A stretch of 60,709 nt of DNA, taken from assembly GCF_900143285.1 (NCBI RefSeq), contig NZ_FRDN01000023.1, positions 1 through 60,709 of the forward strand. The letters run 5' to 3'. The notes under the pieces are model-generated. The model was given only the letters and a program-made list of their open reading frames with translations, was not told the origin of the DNA and did no database searches. The stretch is from Desulfitobacterium chlororespirans DSM 11544. GTDB taxonomy: Bacteria > Bacillota > Desulfitobacteriia > Desulfitobacteriales > Desulfitobacteriaceae. The translations under genes and the position numbers were made by a program. Positions 40,895 to 49,907 of this stretch are shown here, piece by piece (within the stretch, counting starts at the first letter, position 1; every line of letters starts with the position of its first letter).

Positions 40895-43800
40895 ATGTCA
40901 GAACCTTCACTGGAAATCTTTAATAAGCTGACGGAGCGCTGGTTTACCAACGACCTCGGTGCGCCCACAGCAGTTCAGGAGCAAGCCTGGCCGGTGATTG
41001 CCGCCGGCCGGCATACGCTGGTATCCGCTCCTACCGGTACCGGCAAGACCCTGACGGCATTTTTGGTCTTTATCGATAGATTGCTGGAACAGGCTACAAA
41101 GGGTACTTTAAAGCAAGAATTGCAGCTCATCTATATCTCTCCTCTGAAATCCTTGGCTGGTGACATCCGGGAGAATCTGCGCCGTCCTCTGGAGGGGATT
41201 CTGGCGGAACAGTCAAAAGCAGGTGTCCCGGCCGGTCCGGAGCTGCACATCGGTATGCGCACAGGTGATACCCCGCAAAAAGAGCGGAACCGGATGATCA
41301 AAACTCCGCCCCATATTCTGATTACCACCCCCGAATCCCTTTACCTGATGCTGACCAGCCAATCCGGGCAGAAAATTCTGCGCACCGCCCAGGCTATCGT
41401 TATCGATGAGCTGCATGCCCTGATCGATTCCAAGCGGGGGGCGCACCTGATGCTGTCCGTGGCCCGGCTGGACAGGCTGTGCAGCCGGCCGCTGCAGCGG
41501 ATTGGCTTATCAGCAACTATCGAGCCTTTAGATATCGCCGCCCACTATCTTTCTCCCGACCCGGTGACGGTGATCGCCCCCCAGATGGAAAAACAGATCC
41601 GCATTGAAGTGACCAGCCCCTTGTCCGATCAGCGGGTGGCCTTAAAGGACACGGTCTGGAAAGAGCTGGCTAAAACGGTCTATGCCTATTACGGCGGTGC
41701 CGGCAGTGCCATTGCCTTTGTGGAAGGGCGGGCTTACGCGGAAAAGCTGGCTTATTTTATCAATCAGCTGGGGGGAGAGGGCTTTGCCCGCACCCATCAC
41801 GGCAGCTTAGCCAAGGAACAGCGTTTTGAAGTGGAGCAGGCTCTGCGCAGTGGGAGTCTGAGGCTTTTGTGTGCCACTTCCTCCATGGAGCTGGGCATCG
41901 ACGTGGGGGAGATCGATCAGGTCTTCCAGATTGGCTGTCCCCGATCCATTTCCAGCACCATGCAGCGTTTGGGCCGGGCCGGACACAATCCCAACCGGAT
42001 CAGCGTCATGCATATGTTTCCCCGGGAAGCGGTGGAAGGCCTCTATTGCGGACTGACTGCGGAGGTGGCCCGCCAGGGGGGAATCGAGTACTCCCGGCCG
42101 CCCCGGCTTTGCCTGGACATCCTGGCCCAGCATCTGGTATCCATGGCCTGCGGCGAGGGTTATACGGTGGAGGATGTGCTGAGCCTGCTGCCCCGAGCAT
42201 ATCCCTTCCGGGAGGTAACAGCGGAGGATGTGCGGGCAATCCTGGGCATGCTGGCGGGGGATTACGAACATGAACGGGATATCCCTGTGCGCCCCAGAAT
42301 TATCTATGACCGGCTGCATGGCCAGGTCCGGGGGGATGCCTACAGCCGGATGCTGGCCGTCAGCGCGGGGGGAACCATCCCGGACCGGGGGTTATATGCC
42401 TGCCGGACAGAAAGTGGCGTCAAGCTGGGGGAATTGGACGAGGAATTTGTCTTTGAATCGAGGCTCGGGGACCGGTTTTTGCTGGGCACCTTTGCCTGGC
42501 AGATTGCCGGCATCTCCAAGGACACCGTGACCGTAACCCCGGCCACTACGGCCGGGGCCAGGCTGCCCTTTTGGCACGGGGATCTGAAAGGGCGCAGGCT
42601 GCGCACCGGCCTGGCTTTTGGTGAGATTTTCCGCCGGCTGACCCAGGCGGCCCAATCAGGGACCTTGCTCAAGGAACTGAAAAAACTGGGGCTGGATGAG
42701 GCTGCCGCCCAAAGCGCTCTGGGCTTTCTCCAGCGCCAACTCCAGAGCACCGGCAGCCTGCCTGATGATAAAACCATCATCATCGAACGTTTTAAGGATG
42801 AGAGCGGCAACCATCAGCTGATGGTCCATTCCGTCCTGGGCCGCCCGGTGAATGAGCCTCTGTCCCTATTGGTCAGGGAAGTGGCCGCCCGCCATATGGA
42901 GACCACCATCAATGCAGTGGCCGACGATGACGGCTTCCTGCTCTTTCCCTATGATGGCAGCCCCCTGCCTCAGGGTCTGCTCCAGGAGGTGGTGCCGACC
43001 ACCGCCCGGCAGATTGCCGCCGCTTTGTTGCCGGCCACCCCTCTCTATAATATGAATTTTCGTTATAACACGGCCCGGGCCCTCTTGATGGGGGTAAAAG
43101 GCAATCAGCGCCAGCCCTTGTGGATTCAGCGCATGCGCAGCGCGGAACTCCTGGCTTCTCTGGTGGAGCAGGAACAGCATCCGCTGATCCGGGAAACCAG
43201 GCGGGAATGCTTGGAGGATTACTGGGATTTAGACGGAGTTGAATATCTCCTCCAGGGCATTCAGGCAGGAGATATTCAAGTTCGGGAGCTTTACCTTGAT
43301 GTTCCTTCACCCATGTCCCTGACCCTGAGGCGGCAGACGGAAGCCGCCATGATGTACGATTATGCGCCCACGCCCCAACCCATCCATCAGGCTATAGAGT
43401 CAGCCTTAAAGAAAGTGGAGGGGATTGAGCCGGCTCCGGAGCAGCTGGCCTGCGTATCCGAGCGGGCCAGACTTCCCCAGGATGCGGACCAGCTCCATGC
43501 CCTGCTGATGATGGAAGGGGATCTGACGGCAGGAGAGCTGGAGGTCCCCATTGAATGGCTGGAGGCATTGGCGGCCGGGGGGCGGGTTCAGTATATCGAG
43601 CCCGGCCTGTGGATTGCCGCCGAGCAGGTTCAGGAATATGAGGAGGCTTTATCCGGACGGGATCTACAGGCCGGCCAACGGCTGGTCCGCAGGCTGCTGC
43701 GCTACCGGGGAGCCCAATCGGCCGAGCAGGTGGGGGAACGTTACCTGTGGCCCGTGGAGAGGGCCCTTGAGCTTCTGGCCTTGCTTTGTGCTGAGGGAAA

Positions 43801-45025
43801 AGCGGTGGAGCAGGAAGGACTGTATTACCATGGGGAGCTTTATGACCGGGCCAGAAAGGCCACGATTAAAAGCCGCCGCCAGATAACCACTTTGCCGGCC
43901 GAGTGTTATGCCGCTCTGCTGGCCAGCCGGATGCAGATTTCGGCCCCTGCTGCCGAACAACTGGAAGTCGCGCTGAAAACCTTCAGGGATCAGCCCTTTC
44001 CGGCGGAGGCCTGGGAAACTATTCTGCTGCCTACCCGGGTGGGGAATTACCGTCCGGAGCTGATGGATGCTTGTCTGGCCGGCGGCACCCTGTTCTGGCG
44101 GCTCAGTCCCGATGGGGGACTCAGTTATCACCTGACCGCTGATCTTGACTGGGAGGCGGATCTGTCCGGGACCCTGGAAGCCTTAACGGGCAAGGAAAAG
44201 GTGATCTATCAGGCTTTGCTGAATTATGGGGCCAGCTTTATGCAGCGATTGAACGGACTGGTGGAAGGCTCCCCCTATGATACCCTGCTCCAACTGGCAG
44301 CCCAAGGGCTGGTGAGCTCGGACAGCTTTATTCCCGTCCGCCAGTGGCTGGACTGGGATAAGCTGCAAAAGAGCACACCCCGGCAGCGGGTCAATGCCCG
44401 GATGAGAATTCTGGCCACCGGACGCTGGGAGGTCATCCGCCCACTTAAGGCCCTGAGCGTGGAAGAGCAGCTGGAGCGCAACTTTGACCGGGCGGTGATT
44501 CTCTGCCGGGAGACCATCCAGGGAATAAGCTGGAGCACAGCTCTGGCAACCCTGCGCATCTGGGAGTATACCGGCCGGGTGCGCCGGGGCTACTTTATCG
44601 AAGGGCTGTCGGGAATCCAGTTTATCCGGGAGAAAGATTATGCCGGTACTATGCTTGCCTTAACCCAGCCCCGGGATCAGATCCTTTGGCTGAACGCTAG
44701 CGATCCAGCTCAGCCCTGGGGCAAAAGCCTGCCTCACCGGCCGGACAGGAGATTTCACAATCTTCCCGGAACAGCTGTAGCCTTGCGCGCCGGTGTGCCT
44801 GTGGCCGTGCTGGAACGGCAGGGCAGGAACCTGCGGGTTTTTGCGCCCGAGCATCTGGCTCCGGCTCTGGAGGCTTTCGTCCAGGATTATGCCGGCCGCC
44901 GAATCTTCCCGGCCCAGACCCGGATTGTCGTCAAGGATTACCCGCCGGAAGCCAACCCAGCTCTCGACGCGGCCGGCTTCAGCCGTGAGCTGCTGGATTA
45001 TGTGCTCTACCGACCCTATCGCTGA
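40895..45025 (+). CDS. lhr: Large Lhr-family DEAD/DEAH helicase
   Basis: A 1376-residue superfamily 2 helicase. Motif I is SAPTGTGKT, motif Ia ISPLKSLAGDI, motif II DELH, motif III LSATI, and motif VI QRLGRAGH, all in the N-terminal 400 residues, followed by the Lhr winged-helix core and a long C-terminal domain (about 850-1376), as in full-length bacterial Lhr. Lhr unwinds DNA and RNA:DNA hybrids in repair. ATG 40895 follows GGGAG by 6 bases; the ATG at 40889 is too close. The GC-rich coding style resembles the nitrogenase-like operon. It is a long single gene with no partner nearby. Confidence 0.93.
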   Translation: MSEPSLEIFNKLTERWFTNDLGAPTAVQEQAWPVIAAGRHTLVSAPTGTGKTLTAFLVFIDRLLEQATKGTLKQELQLIYISPLKSLAGDIRENLRRPLEGILAEQSKAGVPAGPELHIGMRTGDTPQKERNRMIKTPPHILITTPESLYLMLTSQSGQKILRTAQAIVIDELHALIDSKRGAHLMLSVARLDRLCSRPLQRIGLSATIEPLDIAAHYLSPDPVTVIAPQMEKQIRIEVTSPLSDQRVALKDTVWKELAKTVYAYYGGAGSAIAFVEGRAYAEKLAYFINQLGGEGFARTHHGSLAKEQRFEVEQALRSGSLRLLCATSSMELGIDVGEIDQVFQIGCPRSISSTMQRLGRAGHNPNRISVMHMFPREAVEGLYCGLTAEVARQGGIEYSRPPRLCLDILAQHLVSMACGEGYTVEDVLSLLPRAYPFREVTAEDVRAILGMLAGDYEHERDIPVRPRIIYDRLHGQVRGDAYSRMLAVSAGGTIPDRGLYACRTESGVKLGELDEEFVFESRLGDRFLLGTFAWQIAGISKDTVTVTPATTAGARLPFWHGDLKGRRLRTGLAFGEIFRRLTQAAQSGTLLKELKKLGLDEAAAQSALGFLQRQLQSTGSLPDDKTIIIERFKDESGNHQLMVHSVLGRPVNEPLSLLVREVAARHMETTINAVADDDGFLLFPYDGSPLPQGLLQEVVPTTARQIAAALLPATPLYNMNFRYNTARALLMGVKGNQRQPLWIQRMRSAELLASLVEQEQHPLIRETRRECLEDYWDLDGVEYLLQGIQAGDIQVRELYLDVPSPMSLTLRRQTEAAMMYDYAPTPQPIHQAIESALKKVEGIEPAPEQLACVSERARLPQDADQLHALLMMEGDLTAGELEVPIEWLEALAAGGRVQYIEPGLWIAAEQVQEYEEALSGRDLQAGQRLVRRLLRYRGAQSAEQVGERYLWPVERALELLALLCAEGKAVEQEGLYYHGELYDRARKATIKSRRQITTLPAECYAALLASRMQISAPAAEQLEVALKTFRDQPFPAEAWETILLPTRVGNYRPELMDACLAGGTLFWRLSPDGGLSYHLTADLDWEADLSGTLEALTGKEKVIYQALLNYGASFMQRLNGLVEGSPYDTLLQLAAQGLVSSDSFIPVRQWLDWDKLQKSTPRQRVNARMRILATGRWEVIRPLKALSVEEQLERNFDRAVILCRETIQGISWSTALATLRIWEYTGRVRRGYFIEGLSGIQFIREKDYAGTMLALTQPRDQILWLNASDPAQPWGKSLPHRPDRRFHNLPGTAVALRAGVPVAVLERQGRNLRVFAPEHLAPALEAFVQDYAGRRIFPAQTRIVVKDYPPEANPALDAAGFSRELLDYVLYRPYR

Positions 45026-45098
45026 ATAGGGATGAGGTGTCTTTTGGTTTCCCAACGAAGCTGAAGGGCGCTTTTTATTTCCGGAAGGAGATGATAAA

Positions 45099-45200
45099 AT
45101 GTCAGAAAAAGTGTTAATGATAACGTTGATGGGATCAGAGCAAGGTTCAGGCGTTGGGGGGGTTGACTATGGAAATCAAGCATTTGGAGTATTTTGTTGA
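45099..45200 (+). CDS. Possible leader peptide overlapping the LysR gene start
   Basis: A 33-codon frame (MSEKVLMITLMGSEQGSG...) with a very good GGAAGGAG site 8 bases upstream. It ends at 45200, inside and out of frame with the LysR gene (start 45169). Translation of it could affect LysR expression; it may also be chance. Confidence 0.35.
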   Translation: MSEKVLMITLMGSEQGSGVGGVDYGNQAFGVFC

Positions 45201-46056
45201 AGTGGCTCGTCAGAAGAGTTTCAGTAAAGCTGCGGAAAAATGTCACGTTACTCAATCAACCATCAGCAAATTGATCAAAGATCTGGAATGGGAATTGGGC
45301 ACTTCCTTGTTTAACCGGACATCCAAATATGTGCAGTTGACGGATACAGGGGCTATATTTCTAGATCAAGCATTGGAGATCGTAACCAAGTTCGAAAATT
45401 TAACCCACGAATTTCAAAACCGCATTAAACTGGAACGAGGAAAGATTTCCATTGGCCTGCTGCCCATTACCGGGACCACCTTATTTGCCGAATTGCTGGG
45501 AGAATTTAAAAAGAAGTACCCGCAAATAGACATCAGCCTTTCTGAGCGCGGATCGAAGAAAGTGATCATGGATATTTTAGACGGAACCTTAGATGTGGGA
45601 GTCGTCTGCAGCGTGCCGGACAGTCAGTATTTTGAATCCTTTGCCTTTGCCGAAGATCCCTTATATGTTATCGTTTCCGTCCGCAACCCCATCAGCAAAT
45701 CGGCATCCATCGATCTCAAATCGTTAGCAGATGAACCCTTTGTTTTATATTCCAGCGAATTCAGCTTGCATGACGAGATCATCAGCAAGTGTAAAAATGA
45801 AGGCTTTGAACCGAACATTATTTTTGAAACCTCTCAGTTTGAACTGATGACTCAGATGGTTGCCGCCGATTTGGGAATCGCTTTTCTGCCGGGGGCCGCT
45901 TGCCGGGAGTTGGACCCGCGGCGCTTTGCCGTTATACCGGTGACCAATCCGCAGATTATTCACCAGATGTTCATCATTTGGAAACGAGGGCGCTCCATGT
46001 CCCATGCGGCTAATTTATGGCTGCAGTTTGCCACTAAGTTCTTTGTCAAAAGTTGA
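45169..46056 (+). CDS. LysR-family regulator, likely CidR
   Basis: A 295-residue LysR-type regulator: an N-terminal winged HTH (MEIKHLEYFVEVARQKSFSKAAEKCHVTQSTISKLIKDLE) and a two-lobed periplasmic-binding-like effector domain. It lies just upstream of the cidAB-like pair on the same strand, as CidR does; CidR activates cidABC in response to acetate (family knowledge). The 3' region carries repeated CTATCTAT half-sites, likely its operator. ATG 45169 has a G-rich site 6 bases upstream. Confidence 0.88.
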   Translation: MEIKHLEYFVEVARQKSFSKAAEKCHVTQSTISKLIKDLEWELGTSLFNRTSKYVQLTDTGAIFLDQALEIVTKFENLTHEFQNRIKLERGKISIGLLPITGTTLFAELLGEFKKKYPQIDISLSERGSKKVIMDILDGTLDVGVVCSVPDSQYFESFAFAEDPLYVIVSVRNPISKSASIDLKSLADEPFVLYSSEFSLHDEIISKCKNEGFEPNIIFETSQFELMTQMVAADLGIAFLPGAACRELDPRRFAVIPVTNPQIIHQMFIIWKRGRSMSHAANLWLQFATKFFVKS

Positions 46057-46078
46057 TCGTCGTGAGGGAATATACTGT

Positions 46079-46119
46079 TAAAGGCTTTTACCTATTTTTA
46101 AGGAAGGAAAGCCTTTTTT
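46079..46119 (+). terminator. Terminator after the LysR gene
   Basis: AAAGGCTTT pairs with AAAGCCTTT, followed by further T. It lies 23 bases after the stop and separates the regulator from the cidAB promoter. Confidence 0.75.
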
Positions 46120-46151
46120 ATTTGGGAATAATAGGGCAAGTTTTAGTTCAA

Positions 46152-46194
46152 CTATCTATAAAATAGATAGAATTGATGACAGCTATCTATTTTA
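46152..46194. promoter_or_regulatory. Repeated CTATCTAT operator of the cidAB promoter
   Basis: CTATCTAT (46152-46159), ATAGATAG (46163-46170) and CTATCTAT (46183-46190) form two overlapping dyads; the outer pair is TAAAATAGATAG / CTATCTATTTTA (46159-46170 / 46183-46194). This multi-site layout is typical of LysR regulators, and the last half-site touches the -35 box. Confidence 0.7.
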
Positions 46195-46219
46195 CAAATG
46201 AAAGGAATGACTCTATAAT
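46191..46219 (+). promoter_or_regulatory. Promoter of cidAB
   Basis: TTTACA (46191-46196), a 17-base spacer and TATAAT (46214-46219), 32 bases before the cidA start. The -35 hexamer overlaps the last operator half-site, which fits activation by the LysR protein. Confidence 0.7.
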
Positions 46220-46250
46220 CGAACATAGAAAGAGAAAGAGGTGAGAGTTC

Positions 46251-46625
46251 ATGGCTCAGGGGTTGCGTTTTATCGTGCAGATTGCTTTGCTTTGGGTAAT
46301 CTATCAATTGGGAAATTGGGTAGCGGAAAAAAGCCATCTTCCCATTCCGGGAAATGTTTTGGGTATGATTATCTTGTTTTTGTTATTGCTGGCGGGAATT
46401 ATTCGCATCGAATGGATCGAAGAAGGAGCAGATTTGCTGCTTAAACATCTTGCTTTTTTCTTTATTCCCATTGCCGTAGGATTGATGCAATGGATAGGGT
46501 TATTCCAATTAAGCGGCGCCCAGCTTTTAGTGTCCATTGTTCTTGGCACAGCAGTATGCGTTATGGTTATGAACTCAGTGACCGCCTTGCTGGTCCGGTT
46601 TCGTTCACCTAAAGGAGGAGTTTAA
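46251..46625 (+). CDS. cidA: CidA/LrgA family holin-like membrane protein
   Basis: A 124-residue membrane protein with about four hydrophobic segments and the family stretch SHLPIPGNVLGMIILFLLL, then IEEGADLLLKHLAFFFIPIAVGLM. CidA/LrgA proteins act with CidB/LrgB in programmed lysis and, in some species, pyruvate or 3-hydroxypropionate transport. AAAGAGGTGAG precedes the ATG. The next gene starts directly after its stop codon. Confidence 0.92.
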   Translation: MAQGLRFIVQIALLWVIYQLGNWVAEKSHLPIPGNVLGMIILFLLLLAGIIRIEWIEEGADLLLKHLAFFFIPIAVGLMQWIGLFQLSGAQLLVSIVLGTAVCVMVMNSVTALLVRFRSPKGGV

Positions 46626-47318
46626 ATGAACTTGTTGTTTGTATTGATGATGATGGCCATTACGGTAGGCGCCTATGCCTTTAGCCGCTTCTTAAATAAG
46701 CGTTATCCCAGTCCATTGGTCAACGTGGTCTTCCTGAGCACCGCCTTAATCATCGCTATTTTTTGGATTTCCGGCATTACAGTGAGCCAGTATCAGGAGA
46801 CCAAGACTATTTTGACTTACCTTCTGGGGCCGGCCACAGTGGCTTTGGCCATTCCGCTCTACCGGAGCCGGGAAGTATTAAGAAAAAATATCCTGCCAGT
46901 GGTGGGCGGGATCGTGGTAGGAACTACGGTCAATATCGTTACGACAGTTTTGGTGGCTGAATGGTTAGGGTTGGATAAGCTCATTGTGACCTCCTTAGTG
47001 CCTAAATCCGTGACCGTTCCCATTGCCGTCAGCGTCTCCGGCATCTTAAGCGGCGATCCGACCCTCACTTCGGTTTTCGTCATTGCTACCGGCATCATTG
47101 GGTCCTTTTTGACCCCCGCTTTATTAAATCTGTTCAAAGTGACCAATCCTTTGGTGCGCGGATTAGCCTATGGAACCACTGCCCATGGTCAGGGTACGGC
47201 ATCGGCCTTGGCTGAGGGGACGGTTCAGGGTTCCATGTCCGGGGTGGCTATGGGAATTGCCGCCATTTATATGTCGGTCGCCGCTCCGTTTTTAGTCCAT
47301 CATTTATTGAACCTGTAA
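46626..47318 (+). CDS. cidB: CidB/LrgB family membrane protein
   Basis: A 230-residue integral membrane protein with about seven to eight hydrophobic segments. The family landmarks LLGPATVALAIPLYRSR, SLVPKSVTVPIAVSVS and GLAYGTTAHGQGTASAL are all present. It is the partner of CidA; together they form the holin/transporter-like unit controlled by the LysR protein upstream. AAAGGAGG overlaps the end of cidA. Confidence 0.93.
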   Translation: MNLLFVLMMMAITVGAYAFSRFLNKRYPSPLVNVVFLSTALIIAIFWISGITVSQYQETKTILTYLLGPATVALAIPLYRSREVLRKNILPVVGGIVVGTTVNIVTTVLVAEWLGLDKLIVTSLVPKSVTVPIAVSVSGILSGDPTLTSVFVIATGIIGSFLTPALLNLFKVTNPLVRGLAYGTTAHGQGTASALAEGTVQGSMSGVAMGIAAIYMSVAAPFLVHHLLNL

Positions 47319-47366
47319 AGCGAAGGGCTCTGGCCTCAGCCTGAACGGCCTGCCGTCGGGCAGGGT

Positions 47367-48041
47367 TTAAGCCCGTATGTCCTTAGCCAGCACTTGAAGG
47401 GCTTGGGGGTCAGCAATAAAATAGGCTCCTTTTTGCTTGATCAGGATGCCTTCTTCTTTGAACTGCTGAATGGTGTAAAGCAAATGGCGATAGCTTACGC
47501 CCAAATATTCCGCCGTTTCCACATGTTTTTCTCCATAGATGCGATCATGGGCGGTAAACAGAATAAAAGCTGCCAGCCGATTTTTAAGCGGGTAATTCAG
47601 GTTTTCCGAGAATCGTTCGGAGCGGGTCAATACTTTTTGGCCGAGGTAAACACAGAGATGGTGGAGAAAAGCGGCATCGGACAGCATTAGCGGCTTGAAT
47701 TGCTCAAGGGGAGAGGCGAGACAGACGCATTGCTGAAGAGCAACCACATCTTTAGGCACATCTTCCACACCCAGCAAGGACAGCTCCCCCACATAATTAT
47801 CTTTGCTCAGAAACTGCAGGATGGATTGTTTCCCATCATCATGAATCATATAGATCTTTGCTTTACCTGAAATCAGATAATAAAGGGTATGGATCGGTTC
47901 GTTGCAGCGCGAAAGATATTCGCCCCTCTCGAATACTTCAATATGTGCATGGGTAAGCAATTTTCCAAGAGGTAGGTGAGCAAGGCTCTTCATGACTTGA
48001 TAATAAGGATCATGTTCCGATTTGGGATAAAATCTTTTCAT
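47367..48041 (-). CDS. Crp/Fnr-family regulator (YeiL-like)
   Basis: A 224-residue regulator: N-terminal cyclic-nucleotide-type beta barrel (VFERGEYLSRCNEPIHTLYYLISGKAKIY) and a C-terminal HTH (YLGVSYRHLLYTIQQFKEEG). The N-terminus has no cluster of four Cys, so it is not FNR; the layout resembles E. coli YeiL. It is transcribed away from the YczE-like gene, and a TGTGA-N6-TCATA dyad lies in the shared upstream region. Effector unknown. Confidence 0.85.
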   Translation of the reverse strand: MKRFYPKSEHDPYYQVMKSLAHLPLGKLLTHAHIEVFERGEYLSRCNEPIHTLYYLISGKAKIYMIHDDGKQSILQFLSKDNYVGELSLLGVEDVPKDVVALQQCVCLASPLEQFKPLMLSDAAFLHHLCVYLGQKVLTRSERFSENLNYPLKNRLAAFILFTAHDRIYGEKHVETAEYLGVSYRHLLYTIQQFKEEGILIKQKGAYFIADPQALQVLAKDIRA

Positions 48042-48055
48042 TACACCCTCCAGAC

Positions 48056-48071
48056 TGTGAGATATCTCATA
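48056..48071. promoter_or_regulatory. CRP-like dyad between the divergent regulator and YczE gene
   Basis: TGTGA-GATATC-TCATA contains the perfect palindrome TGAGATATCTCA. It resembles the TGTGA-N6-TCACA box of Crp-family proteins and sits in the 110-base gap between the two divergent genes, so it probably serves the regulator encoded at its left. Confidence 0.5.
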
Positions 48072-48151
48072 CTCATTATCCTTGTCTTGCTGTTAAATTG
48101 CAATTGGAAGGAGATTGTGGGGTCTGCTATCTAAGTTAGGAGGGTATTTTT

Positions 48152-48796
48152 GTGAAGAAAGTTCTCCGGCTGCTGCTTTCCTTGATGTTTTATGGCCTGA
48201 CAGGTATAGGAATCAGCCTGACGATAAAGGCCGGCATTGGTATAAGCAGTTTTAATTCGCTCAATGTGGCTTTGGCCTGGGTGCTGCATTTTAAGGTGGG
48301 GATGGTTACCATCATGCTCAATGGCCTTTTTCTGATGGCATATATGCTGCTCAGCAACTTCAGGCATCCCATCAAATATGTGAGCCAGGCGGTTGCGGTC
48401 ATTTGTCTGGGCGGGGTGATTGATTTATTCACCGCTAAGATACTCGGAAGCTTGCTGGTTCAAGGCTATCCCATGCAACTGTTGATCTTTGTCCTGGGCA
48501 CCTGCATAGCGGGGGCTTTTACCGGAATGGTGCTCAATCTGGAGGTTATGGCATTTCCTATCGAAAGCGCTTGTGCCCTGCTGGCGGAAAAGACCGGAGT
48601 GGCGTTTCACCGTATCCGCTATGGAGTGGATATCTTGTCAGTAGCCGGTTCGGTGCTGCTTTCGCTTATTTTCTCCCTGCCGCTTTTTGTACGGGAGGGT
48701 ACCATCATCAGCTTGTTCCTGCTGACGGCAGCAATCAGCTTAACCAAGAAGGTGCACGAAAAGTCACATGCCGTAAAGCGGTTCAACAGAGGGTAG
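48152..48796 (+). CDS. YczE/YyaS/YitT-family membrane protein
   Basis: A 214-residue membrane protein with about five hydrophobic segments. The opening (YGLTGIGISLTIKAGIGISSFNSLN) and AGAFTGMVLNLEVMAFPIE are characteristic of the YczE branch. Function is unknown; it may be a transporter. GTG start with TTAGGAGGG 7 bases upstream. It is divergent from the YeiL-like regulator and probably its target. Confidence 0.85.
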   Translation: MKKVLRLLLSLMFYGLTGIGISLTIKAGIGISSFNSLNVALAWVLHFKVGMVTIMLNGLFLMAYMLLSNFRHPIKYVSQAVAVICLGGVIDLFTAKILGSLLVQGYPMQLLIFVLGTCIAGAFTGMVLNLEVMAFPIESACALLAEKTGVAFHRIRYGVDILSVAGSVLLSLIFSLPLFVREGTIISLFLLTAAISLTKKVHEKSHAVKRFNRG

Positions 48797-48949
48797 AGGC
48801 AGTTATAGCAGCATAAGATCACAATCTCTGCTCCGGTGCTTTGAATTATACCAGCAAGAAAGTGAGCAAAAAGGAATTTGAAAAAGATGATATAATATAA
48901 TTTAGAAAACAGAATGAAAAGAAAGGTAAGGAAAGGAAGCTGGTTCTTC

Positions 48950-49117
48950 ATGAGCAGGGCCTTTGTAAGTGAAAACGATGGTTGGTACAGGTGTGTCAAA
49001 CATAGGGAGCCTTGCATGATGGCTGACGAAAAAGGGCATTGTCTTCTTGACCATTGCCAACAATACCCGGAAAAAGACAAGAAAGAGGAAAACAAAGTTC
49101 CTGATCAAAACAAATGA
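48950..49117 (+). CDS. Small Cys-rich protein, unknown
   Basis: A 55-residue protein (MSRAFVSENDGWYRCVKHREPCMM...) with four Cys in a C-x6-C ... C-x4-C pattern and a charged tail, perhaps a small zinc-binding protein. I recall similar short clostridial proteins with the start MSRAFV and paired Cys. AAGGAAAGGAAG lies about 10 bases before the ATG. It is followed 16 bases on by the GNAT gene. Confidence 0.55.
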   Translation: MSRAFVSENDGWYRCVKHREPCMMADEKGHCLLDHCQQYPEKDKKEENKVPDQNK

Positions 49118-49133
49118 ATTGAGGGCAGCAGCC

Positions 49134-49712
49134 ATGATTTATCGAAATGCTGGGATTGAGGATATAGGGGCTATACGGGAATTACAGCAAAGATATCATA
49201 TAGCGACTATCAGTCAACAAGACAAGACGGATGGCTTCGTTACCACCTTATTTACGGAAGAGCAGTTTAAAGAATTGATTGAAAAAGAAAATGGCATTAC
49301 CCTTGCTTGTGACGGCGGGAAGCTGGCGGCCTATGCCATGGCTGCATCCTGGGATTATTGGGCGGAGTGGCCCCTTTTCCAATATATGATCAATGAATTG
49401 CCAAACACAGAATATAAGGGAACGGTGCTTTCCACAAAAAACTCTTATCAATATGGGCCGATCTGTATTGACAGAGAATACAGGGGGAGTGAAGTACTCC
49501 TCAAGGTTTTTGATTTTTCCAGAAGGCAAATGAGTCAAAGGTATCCGATCCTGATCACGTTTATCAACCATGTAAACCCAAGGTCATACTATGCCCATAC
49601 CCAAAAGCTGGGCCTGGATGTGATTAAAAGATTCGAATTCAACAACAATACTTATTATGAATTGGGCTATGATACGTCCAAAGCTCTTGTACTTGGAGGC
49701 GCGGTGACCTAA
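49134..49712 (+). CDS. GNAT-family acetyltransferase
   Basis: A 192-residue protein with the GNAT outline: N-terminal IYRNAGIEDIGAIRELQ, a central strand pair (GPICIDREYRGSEVLLKVF) with the degenerate CoA-binding turn, and a C-terminal YAHTQKLGLDVIKRFEF. It should transfer an acyl group to an amine; substrate unknown. I use ATG 49134 because GAGGG precedes it; the frame extends further upstream only within the small Cys-rich gene. Confidence 0.8.
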   Translation: MIYRNAGIEDIGAIRELQQRYHIATISQQDKTDGFVTTLFTEEQFKELIEKENGITLACDGGKLAAYAMAASWDYWAEWPLFQYMINELPNTEYKGTVLSTKNSYQYGPICIDREYRGSEVLLKVFDFSRRQMSQRYPILITFINHVNPRSYYAHTQKLGLDVIKRFEFNNNTYYELGYDTSKALVLGGAVT

Positions 49713-49758
49713 TCATTTTCCGGATGGCGCCAGGTGCGGCCAATCTCCAATAAGCAAA

Positions 49759-49794
49759 AACACCTCTATCTGATACTACGGATAGGGGTATTTT
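49759..49794 (+). terminator. Terminator after the GNAT gene
   Basis: ACCTCTATC pairs with GATAGGGGT (one G-U pair) around an 11-base loop, flanked by A on the left and ATTTT on the right. Confidence 0.7.
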
Positions 49795-49907
49795 AGATGG
49801 CCTGGAGCATCATTCCTCTCCTCAAGCCCCTACTTGACAAAAGAGACAAGCTTCCTTATAAATATACTATAAACCAATCATCCTATGTTTAGAAAGGAGG
49901 AGCTTTG

